In this document: positions 46,017 to 54,400 of the stretch, in pieces | How positions within the stretch are numbered: the first letter of the stretch is position 1 | Layout of the letters: each line of letters starts with the position of its first letter | DNA from: Candidatus Neomicrothrix sp. UBA2983 | Lineage (GTDB): Bacteria; Actinomycetota; Acidimicrobiia; Acidimicrobiales; MedAcidi-G1 | DNA length: 64,000 nucleotides | Reading direction: 5' to 3' | Assembly (NCBI GenBank): GCA_002346745.1 | Contig: DEAL01000012.1 | Span: forward strand, 1 to 64,000 | Translations under genes and position numbers: made by a program | Notes under the pieces: generated by a model | The model's database searches: none | The model's input: the letters and a program-made list of their open reading frames with translations, nothing else | What the model was told of the DNA's origin: nothing

Positions 46017-47632
46017 AGGTCCCCCCGGACCACGCCCGAACCCGACCGACCGCGGGACTCGATCACCAGCACACAGGCGGCAGTCAGCAGCATGAGCACG
46101 ACCGCCAGCGCCATGGCCTGGCCGCGCAGCAGGTCACCGGGGGTGCCCAGCAGCCGGAACAGCGCCAGCGGGGCGGTCAGGCGGTCGGCCTGGCGGGGCA
46201 GGAACGACGTGGCGCCGAACTCGCCGAGCGAGACGGCGAACGAGAAGGCCGCACCCACGGCGACGGCACGGCCGGCGATCGGCAGGTCGACCTCGCGGAG
46301 CACCCGGCCCGGCGACGCCCCGAGGACGGCGGCGGCCTCGCGGAGGCGGTCGTCGATGCGCCGCAGCGTCGGCACCAGGGTGCGCATCACGAACGGGATG
46401 CCGACGAGGGCGTGGGCCACGGGCACCAGCCACCGCGAGGACCGCAGGTCCAGCGGCGGCTCGTCGAGGGCGACCAGCATCCCGAAGCCGAGGGTGACCG
46501 CCGAGACGCCGAGCGGCAGCATGAGGCCCAGGTCGAACAGGCGCGAGGCCCACGTGCGGCCGTGCACGACGACCAGCGAGGCGAGCCCCCCGACGACGAC
46601 GGCCAGCCCCGTCGCCACGACGGCGAACAGCAGCGAGTTGCGTACGGCCACGAGGGCCGACACCGGAAGCAGGTCGGCACGGTCCGCGAGGGCGCCGTAG
46701 TGCCGCAGCGAGTAGCCGTCGCCGACCGCCAGCGACCGCTCGACGAGGACCAGCACCGGCAGTAGCAGCACACCCGCCAGCAGCCCCAGGTTGGCGGCCA
46801 GCAGCCGCCGGGAGGGGCGGACGGCGCGACGGCCCGGCGGGTGCTCCGCCACCGACCGGCGCCGCTGCAGGCGGTTGGCCACCACCACCATGGCCACCAC
46901 GGCCGCGGCCTGGACGACGGCCAGCGCCGTCGCCGACGCCAGGTCGCCGCGCCACACGGCGTGTCGCCAGACCTCGGTCTCGAGGGTGGCCCGGCGGGGG
47001 CCGCCGAGGATCAGGATGACGCCGAACGAGGTCGTGCAGAACAGGAACACGATCGAGGACGCCGCCGCGATGGCCGGCCAGAGCCGGGGCAGGGTGGCCG
47101 ACCGGAAGGCCCGCCACGGCCCGGCGCCGAGCACCCGGGCCTGCTCCTCGATCCTCGGGTCGAGCCCCTCCCAGTAGGCGCCGACGGTCCGCAGCACGAC
47201 CGCCACGTTGAAGAACACGTGGGCGGCGAGGATCGCCCAGACCGTGTGGCGCATTCGGAACGTGCCCTCGTCCAGCCCGAATCGGTCGAACAGGGCGGCG
47301 AAGGCGCCGCCGACCACGACGGTCGGCAGGACGAACGGGACCGTCGTTAACGCCCGCAGTGCCGCCCGGCCCCGGAAGCGGAAGCGGGCCAGCAGGTGCG
47401 CCCCGGGCAGTGCCAGCAGCACCGTCAGCGCCGTCGACACGGCCGCCTGCCACAGCGTGAACCAGGCCACGCTTCGAAACGACGATGACCCGGGCAGTCC
47501 GAGGAGGCGGTCGAGGCCCTCGCCGGTGAGCCCTCGACCGACGATCGAGGCGACCGGGTAGAGGAAGAAGAGGCCCAGGAACGCCGCCGGGACGGCGACG
47601 GCCACTGCCCAGCCGAGGCGGCGCAGACGCAT
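46013..47632 (-). CDS. thiP: Thiamine ABC transporter permease (ThiP-like, double permease)
   Basis: 539 aa with about 12 membrane spans and two BPD_transp_1 domains. EAA loops EEQARVLGAGPWRAFRSATL (first half) and REAAAVLGASPGRVLREVDL (second half). Same architecture as the FbpB-like permease at 5.6-7.2 kb. Encoded 25 nt after the binding protein and overlapping thiQ. ThiP assignment follows from the riboswitch. Confidence 0.87.
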   Translation of the reverse strand: MRLRRLGWAVAVAVPAAFLGLFFLYPVASIVGRGLTGEGLDRLLGLPGSSSFRSVAWFTLWQAAVSTALTVLLALPGAHLLARFRFRGRAALRALTTVPFVLPTVVVGGAFAALFDRFGLDEGTFRMRHTVWAILAAHVFFNVAVVLRTVGAYWEGLDPRIEEQARVLGAGPWRAFRSATLPRLWPAIAAASSIVFLFCTTSFGVILILGGPRRATLETEVWRHAVWRGDLASATALAVVQAAAVVAMVVVANRLQRRRSVAEHPPGRRAVRPSRRLLAANLGLLAGVLLLPVLVLVERSLAVGDGYSLRHYGALADRADLLPVSALVAVRNSLLFAVVATGLAVVVGGLASLVVVHGRTWASRLFDLGLMLPLGVSAVTLGFGMLVALDEPPLDLRSSRWLVPVAHALVGIPFVMRTLVPTLRRIDDRLREAAAVLGASPGRVLREVDLPIAGRAVAVGAAFSFAVSLGEFGATSFLPRQADRLTAPLALFRLLGTPGDLLRGQAMALAVVLMLLTAACVLVIESRGRSGSGVVRGDL

Positions 47633-47657
47633 CAGAAGCTCCGACGCGTCCCCGTGG

Positions 47658-48734
47658 CTACCGCAGGATGACCTGGGTCCACTGCTCGGTCCAGTCGTTG
47701 CGGTGCTCCCCGATGTGGCCGACGGTGAGCATGTGTGGGTCTTCCGGGAGGACGACGTGGTCGACGAACTCCTGCGGCAGGTCGGCCGTCGAGGAGACCG
47801 GGAACACGAACATGCTCAGGGGGATGTCCTCCTGGAACGTGTCCGAGAGCAGGAAGTCGACGAGCGCCTCGGCGGCGGCCCGGTGCGTCGTGCCGGCCAG
47901 GATCCCGGCGAACTCGACCTGCCGGAAACACGTGTCGGTGATGACGCCGGTGGGGGCGGTGTCGGTCGGCGGGTCGGCGTAGATCACCTCGGCCGGCGGG
48001 CTGGAGGCGTACGAGATGACGATGGGACGCGTACCGCCGCCGGAGATGAACTCGCCGTAGTAGGCGTCCTCCCAGCCGGCCGTCACCGTGACGTCGTTCT
48101 TGCGCAGGGCCTCCCAGAACTCGGGCCAGCCGTCGCCGAACCGGGAGATGGTGGCGAGGAGGAAGGCCAGGCCGGGAGAGGAGGTCTCGGGGTTCTGGAC
48201 CACGAGCATGCCCCGGTAGGCCGGGTCCGCCAGGTCCGACAACTCGGTGGGGGCTGGCAGGTTCCCGTCGAACGCGTCGGTCCAGTAGTTGGCGCACACG
48301 TCGCCGAAGTCGATCGGGGTGACGCGGTGCCGGTTGTCGAGCTGGAACTCGGTCGGCACGTTCGCCAGGGCCGGCGACTCGTAGGCCTCGAACAGGTCGG
48401 CGTCGAGGGCCCGCTGGAGGAACGTGTTGTCGATGCCGTACATGACGTCGCCGAGGGGGTTGCCGACGGTGAGGACCGAGGCGGCCACCATCTCGCCGGT
48501 GTCGCCGGCGTGCTGGACGACGACCTCGACGCCGGTCTCGGCGGTGAACGCCTCGAGGATGCCCTCGGAGACCCAGAAGGACTCGTGGGTGAGCAGCGTG
48601 ATGGTCTGGCCGGCGATGGCCTCGGTCGTGGGCGGCCCCGAGACGCCGCCACCGACGTTCTCGTCGCCGCCGCAGGCCGCGGTGACCGCGACCAACGCCA
48701 CCAGGAGGACCACACGGGTCGGTGTCCTACGCAT
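47658..48734 (-). CDS. thiB: Thiamine ABC transporter substrate-binding lipoprotein (ThiB/TbpA-like)
   Basis: 358 aa from ATG 48734, fixed by the riboswitch that ends 5 nt upstream and supplies the ribosome site. Lipobox VTAAC, then ITLLTHESFWVSEGILEAF, the start of the TbpA fold, HAGDTGEMVAASVLTVGNPL, DVMYGIDNTFLQRAL, TPIDFGDVCANYWTDAF and SPGLAFLLATISRFGDGWPEFW. YGIDN and the FGD-VC-NYW segments are typical of thiamine-binding proteins. Binds thiamine or a phosphate ester outside the membrane and delivers it to ThiPQ. Confidence 0.93.
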   Translation of the reverse strand: MRRTPTRVVLLVALVAVTAACGGDENVGGGVSGPPTTEAIAGQTITLLTHESFWVSEGILEAFTAETGVEVVVQHAGDTGEMVAASVLTVGNPLGDVMYGIDNTFLQRALDADLFEAYESPALANVPTEFQLDNRHRVTPIDFGDVCANYWTDAFDGNLPAPTELSDLADPAYRGMLVVQNPETSSPGLAFLLATISRFGDGWPEFWEALRKNDVTVTAGWEDAYYGEFISGGGTRPIVISYASSPPAEVIYADPPTDTAPTGVITDTCFRQVEFAGILAGTTHRAAAEALVDFLLSDTFQEDIPLSMFVFPVSSTADLPQEFVDHVVLPEDPHMLTVGHIGEHRNDWTEQWTQVILR

Positions 48735-48738
48735 CGAA

Positions 48739-48845
48739 GCTCCCTCCGCCGGCATTACCCGGTTCAGGTCGGTTCGGGTCGACAGCGCGCCGGCCGCTGC
48801 GGCCACCACTGTCCTCTCAGCCCGGCATGAGGCCCGAGCTCCCCG
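48739..48845 (-). ncRNA. TPP riboswitch (THI element)
   Basis: On the minus strand the leader contains GGGGAGC at its 5' end, the conserved GGGCTGAGAGGAC (pyrimidine-sensor arm), a variable stem CCGCAGCGGCCGG, then GACCCGAACCGACCTGAACC and GGGTAATGCCGGCGGAGGGA (pyrophosphate sensor and closing stem). CTGAGA, CCTGAAC and TAATGCC-GCG-AGGGA are the diagnostic thi-box elements. The terminal GGAGGGAGC is both the closing strand and the only ribosome site before thiB, so TPP binding should hide it and block translation. Confidence 0.95.
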
Positions 48846-48914
48846 GTCGGTTGTCGGCCCGCACGCTAGCCCCGTCCCACCCACCTCCGGGAAGACCGGC
48901 ACGCCCCGCGAAAA

Positions 48915-48931
48915 CCTGACGCCCCGTCAGG
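48915..48931. promoter_or_regulatory. 17-bp palindrome, variant of the TetR-type operator
   Basis: CCTGACG-CCC-CGTCAGG. The central 15 bp match the 21-bp palindromes at 30.4 and 60.3 kb at 13 positions. It lies between the thiB riboswitch and the amidohydrolase, 20 bp upstream of that gene's -10 box. Whether the same protein binds is inference. Confidence 0.6.
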
Positions 48932-48951
48932 AGACGGCGGGGTCCGGCGAG

Positions 48952-48957
48952 TAGCCT
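48952..48957 (+). promoter_or_regulatory. -10 element for a leaderless amidohydrolase transcript
   Basis: TAGCCT ends 7 nt before ATG 48965; no Shine-Dalgarno is present. Confidence 0.45.
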
Positions 48958-48964
48958 CGCCGCC

Positions 48965-50701
48965 ATGTACGACCTGCTCATCACGGGCGGCACGGTGGTC
49001 GACGGCACGGGCACCCCCGGGGTACGCGCCGACGTCGGCGTCGCCGAGGGCCGCATCACCGCCATCGGCGACCTGTCGGGCGCCGACGCCACCGAGACCG
49101 TCGACGCCACCGGCAAGGTGGTCTGTCCCGGCTTCGTCGACCCCCACACCCACTACGACGCCCAGCTGTTCTGGGACCCCCACGCCACCCCGTCCAGCCT
49201 CCACGGCATCACCAGCATCGTGATGGGCAACTGCGGCTTCACCCTCGCCCCCATCAGCGACGAGTCCGACGCCGCCTACCTCGCCGCCATGATGGTCAAG
49301 GTCGAGGGCATGTCGCCCGCCGCCCTCGAGATCGGCGTCGACTGGGACTGGCGTACCACCGCCGACTACCTGGCCCGCCTCGACGGCAACGTCGGCGTCA
49401 ACGTCGCCGCCATGGTCGGCCACTGCGCCCTGCGGCGCGCCGTCCTGAAGGACGACGCCACCACCCGCGAGGCCACGCCCGACGAGGTCGCCGAGATGCA
49501 GCGCCTGCTGGCCGAGGGCCTCGAGGCCGGCGGCCTGGGCTTCTCGACCAGCCGCTCGTTCACGCACAGCGACGGCGACGGCGTGCCCGTCCCGTCCCGG
49601 GCGGCTGCCGCCGACGAGGTCGTCGCCCTGTCGTCGGTCGTCGCCGACCACCCCGGCACCACCCTCGAGTGGGTTGCCGACGGCTGCATGAACGGCTTCC
49701 GGGAGGACGAGGTCGACCTCATGGCCCGCATGTCGCTGGCCGGGCGCCGACCCCTCAACTGGAACGTCCTCACCATCGACTCCGCCCGCCCCGAGGACTA
49801 CCGCGAGCAACTGGCCGCCTGCGACCAGGTCGCCGAGCAGGGCGGCAAGGTCATGGCCCTCACCATGCCGATCCTCGTCGGCATGAACATGCACTTCCAC
49901 ACCTTCTGCGCCCTCTACTCACTGCCCGACTGGGGCGAGGTCATGAACCTCCCCCACGACGAGAAGGTCGCCGCCTTCGCCGACCCGGAAACCCGCCGCC
50001 ACCTCGAGGAGCGGGCCGCCTCACCCGATGCCGGCGTGTTCTCCCGGCTCACCGGCTGGGGCCGCTACCGCATCGGCGACACCTACTCCGCCGAGAACGA
50101 GGGCCTCAAGGGCCGCCTGGTCGGCGACATCGCCCGCGAGCGCGGCGTCCGCGACTTCTACGCCCTCCTCGACATCGTGTTGGCCGACGACCTGCGCACC
50201 GTGCTCTGGCCCGGCCCCACCGACGACGACCCGGCCAGCTGGCTGATGCGCCAGGCCGCCTGGGACCACGACCACGTCATGATCGGCGGCTCGGACGCCG
50301 GCGCCCACCTCGACCGGATGGCCGGCGCCTCCTACACGACCGAGTGGCTGGCCGACTGCCTGCGGGGCCAGCAGCTGGCCACCCTCGAGTCGGCCATCGC
50401 CCACATGACCGACGTTCCCGCACGCTTCTTCGGCCTGAAGGAGCGCGGACGCGTCGCCGAGGGCTGGCACGCCGACCTGGTCATCCTCGATCCCGCCTCC
50501 GTCGGCGCCGGCGAGCTCCACCTCGAGCACGACCTGCCCGGCGACAGCCCCCGCCTCATGGCGGCCCCGGTCGGCATCGAGCGCGTCTACGTCAACGGCG
50601 CCCTGGCCGTGGTCGACGGTGCGCCCACCGACGCCCTGGCCGGCACGGTCCTACGCTCCGGCACCCACACCGAGACGGTCCCCATCCCCGCCGACGCCTA
50701 G
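48965..50701 (+). CDS. N-acyl-D-amino-acid deacylase-type amidohydrolase
   Basis: 578 aa, amidohydrolase family 3. Starts YDLLITGGTVVDGTGTPG (beta-sandwich strand), metal motif GFVDPHTHYDAQ (HxH), then TSIVMGNCGFTLAPI with the bridging Cys of D-aminoacylases, GGLGFSTSRSF, MIGGSDAGAHLDRM with the metal Asp, and the closing FGLKERGRVAEGWHADLVIL. Length fits D-aminoacylases/dihydroorotase-like hydrolases. Substrate probably an N-acyl amino acid or cyclic amide. Probably leaderless; the palindrome just upstream may repress it. Confidence 0.9.
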   Translation: MYDLLITGGTVVDGTGTPGVRADVGVAEGRITAIGDLSGADATETVDATGKVVCPGFVDPHTHYDAQLFWDPHATPSSLHGITSIVMGNCGFTLAPISDESDAAYLAAMMVKVEGMSPAALEIGVDWDWRTTADYLARLDGNVGVNVAAMVGHCALRRAVLKDDATTREATPDEVAEMQRLLAEGLEAGGLGFSTSRSFTHSDGDGVPVPSRAAAADEVVALSSVVADHPGTTLEWVADGCMNGFREDEVDLMARMSLAGRRPLNWNVLTIDSARPEDYREQLAACDQVAEQGGKVMALTMPILVGMNMHFHTFCALYSLPDWGEVMNLPHDEKVAAFADPETRRHLEERAASPDAGVFSRLTGWGRYRIGDTYSAENEGLKGRLVGDIARERGVRDFYALLDIVLADDLRTVLWPGPTDDDPASWLMRQAAWDHDHVMIGGSDAGAHLDRMAGASYTTEWLADCLRGQQLATLESAIAHMTDVPARFFGLKERGRVAEGWHADLVILDPASVGAGELHLEHDLPGDSPRLMAAPVGIERVYVNGALAVVDGAPTDALAGTVLRSGTHTETVPIPADA

Positions 50702-50732
50702 GCGCGGGGGCGACCGAGGCGCCCGTCGTGCC

Positions 50733-52784
50733 TCAGCGCTCGGGCGGCTCGGGGACGGCGAACCCGTGGGGCACCTGGGAGTAGTGGTCGTGGACGGCCG
50801 TGAACCGGCCCCGGCCCCCGGTCAACGACCGCAGGTCTATGGCGTAGCGCACCATCTCGGCCTCGGGCACCCGGGCGCTCACGACCTGGTCGCCCCACCG
50901 GTCGATCTCCGAACCCCGGACCGTCGCCCGACGTGACGACAGGTCGCCCATGACGTCGCCGAGGCACTCGCCGGGCACCGTGACCTCGACCGACGCCACC
51001 GGCTCGAGCACCACCGGCTGGGCCCGGTCCAGCGCCTCCTGGAACGCCAGCTTCCCGGCCATCTTGAAGCTCATCTCGGACGAGTCGACCGAGTGGTGCT
51101 TGCCGTCGTACACGGCCGCACGCACGTCGACCACCGGGTAGCCCAGGGATCCGCCCTGGGACATGGCCTCGACGATGCCGGCCTCCACCGCCGGGATGTA
51201 CTGGCGGGGGATGACGCCGCCGGTGACCTCGTCGAGGAACTCGAAGCCGGCGCCGCTCTCGAGCGGCTCGAGCCGCACCGACGCCACGCCGAACTGGCCG
51301 TGGCCGCCCGACTGCTTCTTGTACTTGCCCTCCGCCGAGGCCGTGCCGAGGATCGTCTCCCGGTACGGGACCCGCACGTCCTCGACGTCCACATGGACGC
51401 CGAACTTGCGCTCCATCCGCGACAGCACCGATCGCAGGTGGGTCTCGCCCAGCCCCGACAGCAGCGTCTGGCGCGTCTCGTCGTCACGTCGCATGACCAG
51501 CACCGGGTCCTCGTCGAGGACGCGATGCAGGGCATCGGCCATCTTCTCCTCGTCGTTGCGGCTCTGGGGTCGGATCGCCCACGACAGCACCGCCGGCGGG
51601 AACTCGATGGGGGGCGCCACGGCGTTGCCCGCAGCGGAGAGCGTGTCGCCGGTCCGGGTGCCGCCCAGCTTCGTGACGACGCCGATGTCGCCGGCCCGGA
51701 ACTCGGTGGCGTCGACCGACTCGCCGCCCTGGAGCGCCATCACGCCGCGGAACCGCTCGCCGTCGCCGGTACGCGAGTTGGTGAGGCTGGAGTCCTTGGC
51801 GACGGTTCCGGTCAGGACCTTGAAGTAGGATATGTGGCCGAGGTACGGGTCGACTGAGGTCTTGAAGACCTGCACGAGCGCATCGGCCGACGGATCGGGT
51901 GCCACCTCGACGAGCGTGCCACCGACCTCGACGGGGACGGCCGGCCGGTCCAGCGGCGAGGGTCCGACCTCGACGATGTAGTTGCAGAGCCGGTCGACGG
52001 CGATCGGGATCGTCGCCGACCCGCACACCACCGGAAAGACGCTGCTGGCGGCGACGCCCTTGCCGAGCACCAGTTCGAGCTCCTCCACGGCGGGGAGGTC
52101 CCCGCCGAGGTAGCGCTCGAGCAGGTCGTCGTCGGCGACGACGATGTTCTCCACGAGGGACTCGTGGATCTGGGCCTCGCGGGCCTCCATCTCCTCGGGA
52201 ATCTCGCCCGACTCCGCGTGGCCGCTGTCGTAGAGCCAGGCGGTGTCGGTGAGCAGGTCGGCGATGCCATGGAACGACTCGGCCTCGCCGATCGGGATCT
52301 CGAGCGGCGCAACGCCGGAGCCGAAGGCGTCGTGGAGTTCGCCCAGCACCGACTCGAAGTTGGTGTGCTCGCGGTCCAGCTTGTTGACGAACACGAGGCG
52401 GGGGGTGCCGCGCTCGGCGGCCTGGCGCCACAGCACGACGGTGGCGTGGTCGAGGCCGCTGGAGGCGTCGACCACGAAGACCACCAGGTCGGCGGCGGAC
52501 ACGGCGCCCACGGCCTCCCCGGCGAAGTCGAAGGTGCCCGGGGTGTCGAGCAGGTTGATCTTGTGGCCCTGCCACTCGAGCACGGCCAGCGCGGTCGTCA
52601 GGGAGTGACCAGAGGACTTCTCCTCGGGCTCGTGGTCGCAGACGGTGGTCCCGTCCTCGACGCGGCCGACCCGTGGCACGGCCCCGGCCCGGTACAGCAT
52701 CGCCTCCGCCAGCGAGGTCTTGCCCGAGCCGGGCGGACCCACCAGCGCGACGTTCCGGATGCGGTCAGGCGTGAACGCCTGCAT
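50733..52784 (-). CDS. Elongation factor G-like GTPase (FusA2/EF-G2-type)
   Basis: 683 aa from ATG 52784 with GGGAGGT upstream; the longer frame beyond is antisense. All EF-G domains are present: G1 GPPGSGKTS, G3 DTPGTFDF, G4 as NKLD, domain II near VQVFKTSVDPYLGHISYFKV, domain III LGETHLRSVLSRM, domain IV YRETILGTASAEGKYKKQSG, GQFGVASVRLEP, domain V ASVEVTVPGECLGDVMGDLS. The catalytic His of DTPGH in translational GTPases is Thr here, and switch 1 is short, so GTP hydrolysis may differ. This is the second EF-G class of actinobacteria, not the rpsL-operon fusA. Confidence 0.92.
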   Translation of the reverse strand: MQAFTPDRIRNVALVGPPGSGKTSLAEAMLYRAGAVPRVGRVEDGTTVCDHEPEEKSSGHSLTTALAVLEWQGHKINLLDTPGTFDFAGEAVGAVSAADLVVFVVDASSGLDHATVVLWRQAAERGTPRLVFVNKLDREHTNFESVLGELHDAFGSGVAPLEIPIGEAESFHGIADLLTDTAWLYDSGHAESGEIPEEMEAREAQIHESLVENIVVADDDLLERYLGGDLPAVEELELVLGKGVAASSVFPVVCGSATIPIAVDRLCNYIVEVGPSPLDRPAVPVEVGGTLVEVAPDPSADALVQVFKTSVDPYLGHISYFKVLTGTVAKDSSLTNSRTGDGERFRGVMALQGGESVDATEFRAGDIGVVTKLGGTRTGDTLSAAGNAVAPPIEFPPAVLSWAIRPQSRNDEEKMADALHRVLDEDPVLVMRRDDETRQTLLSGLGETHLRSVLSRMERKFGVHVDVEDVRVPYRETILGTASAEGKYKKQSGGHGQFGVASVRLEPLESGAGFEFLDEVTGGVIPRQYIPAVEAGIVEAMSQGGSLGYPVVDVRAAVYDGKHHSVDSSEMSFKMAGKLAFQEALDRAQPVVLEPVASVEVTVPGECLGDVMGDLSSRRATVRGSEIDRWGDQVVSARVPEAEMVRYAIDLRSLTGGRGRFTAVHDHYSQVPHGFAVPEPPER

Positions 52785-52999
52785 CGCGGCACCTCCCTCG
52801 CCGATGGCGGGATCGCCTGCAACCAAGCCCCCCGGGAACCACCGGCCTCGTCCGTCGTGGGCGCGTGACCGTAGCCCCCGGAGACGGACGTTGACCAGAG
52901 CAGGCCGGGATTCGAGGCCGGGGTCCGGGCATCCTCCGCCCGCGCGCGGACACGACGTACGTTGTCGCGATCGCGGCCGTCGGTCCTCTCCCCGAGTCC
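52785..52999. other. Divergent promoter region between EF-G2 and phoH
   Basis: 215 nt with the EF-G2 ribosome site at its left edge. No gene, clear palindrome or convincing promoter was recognised in the rest. Confidence 0.5.
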
Positions 53000-54343
53000 A
53001 TGCCAGACACCGCCGGCGGGCGGGGGCAGGTGGCAGGCGGCCACGCACGCCCGGTACACGTCCTCGACACGTCGGTGCTGTTGGCCGACCCGCTGGCCTT
53101 CCGCAGGTTCGGCACCGCCGACGTCGTCCTCCCGGTCGTCGTCCTCGACGAGTTGGAGGCCAAGCGCCACCACGCCGAACTGGGCTGGTCGGCCCGCACG
53201 GCACTGCGGTCCCTCGAGGAGTTCCGGGTCCACCACGGCATCCTCCACGAGCCGATGCCGGTCAACGACGACGGCGGCACGCTGCGAGTCGAACTCAACC
53301 ACCTCGACCCCGTCCACCTGCCCGAGTCGCTGCGCGGCACCAGCAACGACCACCGGATCCTCGCCGTGGCAGCCACGTTCGCTGCCGAGGGACGCCAGGT
53401 CACCCTCGTCTCGAAGGACCTGCCGCTGCGGCTGCGGGCCTCGATGGCGGGGCTCACCGCCGACGACTACGCCCCGGTCGGCGACCAGGGCGACCACTGG
53501 CCGGGCTTCGACGATCTCACCGCCGACTCGGCAACCATCGACGAGCTCTACAGCAGCGGGGTCGCCGACCTCGACGAGGCCCGCGACCTGCCGTGCCACA
53601 CGGGCCTGGCGCTCACCAACGGCTCCCAGTCGGTGCTGGCCCGCGTCCACCAGGACAAGCGGGTCCACCGGGTGGAGGCCGACCTCGAGCTGTTCGGCGT
53701 CCGTGGTCGCAACGCCGAGCAAAAGGTGGCGCTCGACCTCATGGCGGACCCGTCCATCGGGGTCGTCAGCCTCGGCGGCGCCGCCGGTACCGGCAAGAGC
53801 GTGATGGCGATCGCCGCCGGACTCGACTCGGTGCTCGAGCAGCGGCGCCACCGTCGGGTCGTGGTGTTCCGGCCGCTCTAGGCCGTCGGCGGCCAGGACC
53901 TCGGCTACCTGCCGGGCAGCGAGCAGGAGAAGATGTCGCCGTGGGCGGCCGCCGTGGTCGATGCCCTCGAGGCGGTCACCGAGCGGCACGTCATCGAGGA
54001 GCTGCTCGAGGAGGGCCTGCTCGAGGTGCTGCCGCTCACCCACATCCGGGGCCGCACGCTCACCGACACCTGGGTGATCATCGACGAGGCGCAGAACCTG
54101 GAGCGCACGGTGCTGCTCACCGCCCTCTCGCGTATCGGCGCCGAGAGCCGGGTGGTCCTCACCCACGACGTTGCCCAGCGCGACAACCTGCGGGTGGGCC
54201 GCCACGACGGCGTGCTGACCGTCGTCAACGACCTGGTCGGGCACCCCCTGTTCGCCCACATCACGCTGACGCGTTCGGAGCGCTCGGCGGTGGCGTCGCT
54301 GGTCGCCGACCTGGTCGAGACCGAGCCCCTCAAGCTCGAGTAG
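53000..54343 (+). pseudogene. phoH2: PIN-PhoH family ATPase/RNase, interrupted by an in-frame TAG
   Basis: The N-terminal PIN domain (VHVLDTSVLLADP, Asp-rich; LDELEAKRHH; SNDHRILAVA; VTLVSKDLPLR) is followed by the PhoH ATPase: RGRNAEQKVALDLM, Walker A LGGAAGTGKSVMAIAAG, VVVFRPL, then TAG at 53879-53881, and the same frame goes on with AVGGQDLGYLPGSEQEKMSP, LPLTHIRGRTL, Walker B VIIDEAQNLER and LTHDVAQRDNLRVGRHDGV. Actinobacterial PhoH2 has Tyr at this site (RPLYAVGGQ), so one base change of TAC/TAT to TAG explains it. Without the stop the protein would be 447 aa, full length. PhoH2 proteins couple RNA unwinding with PIN RNase activity. Real nonsense mutation or sequence error cannot be told apart here. 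Confidence 0.9.
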
Positions 54344-54386
54344 TCCAGCCGCACGGGGCTGCCCGGGACCCGTCCCGGCACCTCCC

Positions 54387-54392
54387 TAGACT
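54387..54392 (+). promoter_or_regulatory. -10 element for a leaderless membrane-protein transcript
   Basis: TAGACT ends 8 nt before GTG 54401; no Shine-Dalgarno is seen. Confidence 0.4.
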
Positions 54393-54400
54393 CGGCTCCC

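Noticed and set aside
45012..48734. A second iron(III) importer
   Set aside because: Motifs of ATPase and permease would allow it, but the TPP riboswitch and thiamine-binding features of the lipoprotein point to thiamine.
53879..53881. TAG read as pyrrolysine or another recoded residue
   Set aside because: No recoding signal or matching tRNA seen, and relatives have Tyr; mutation or sequence error is simpler.
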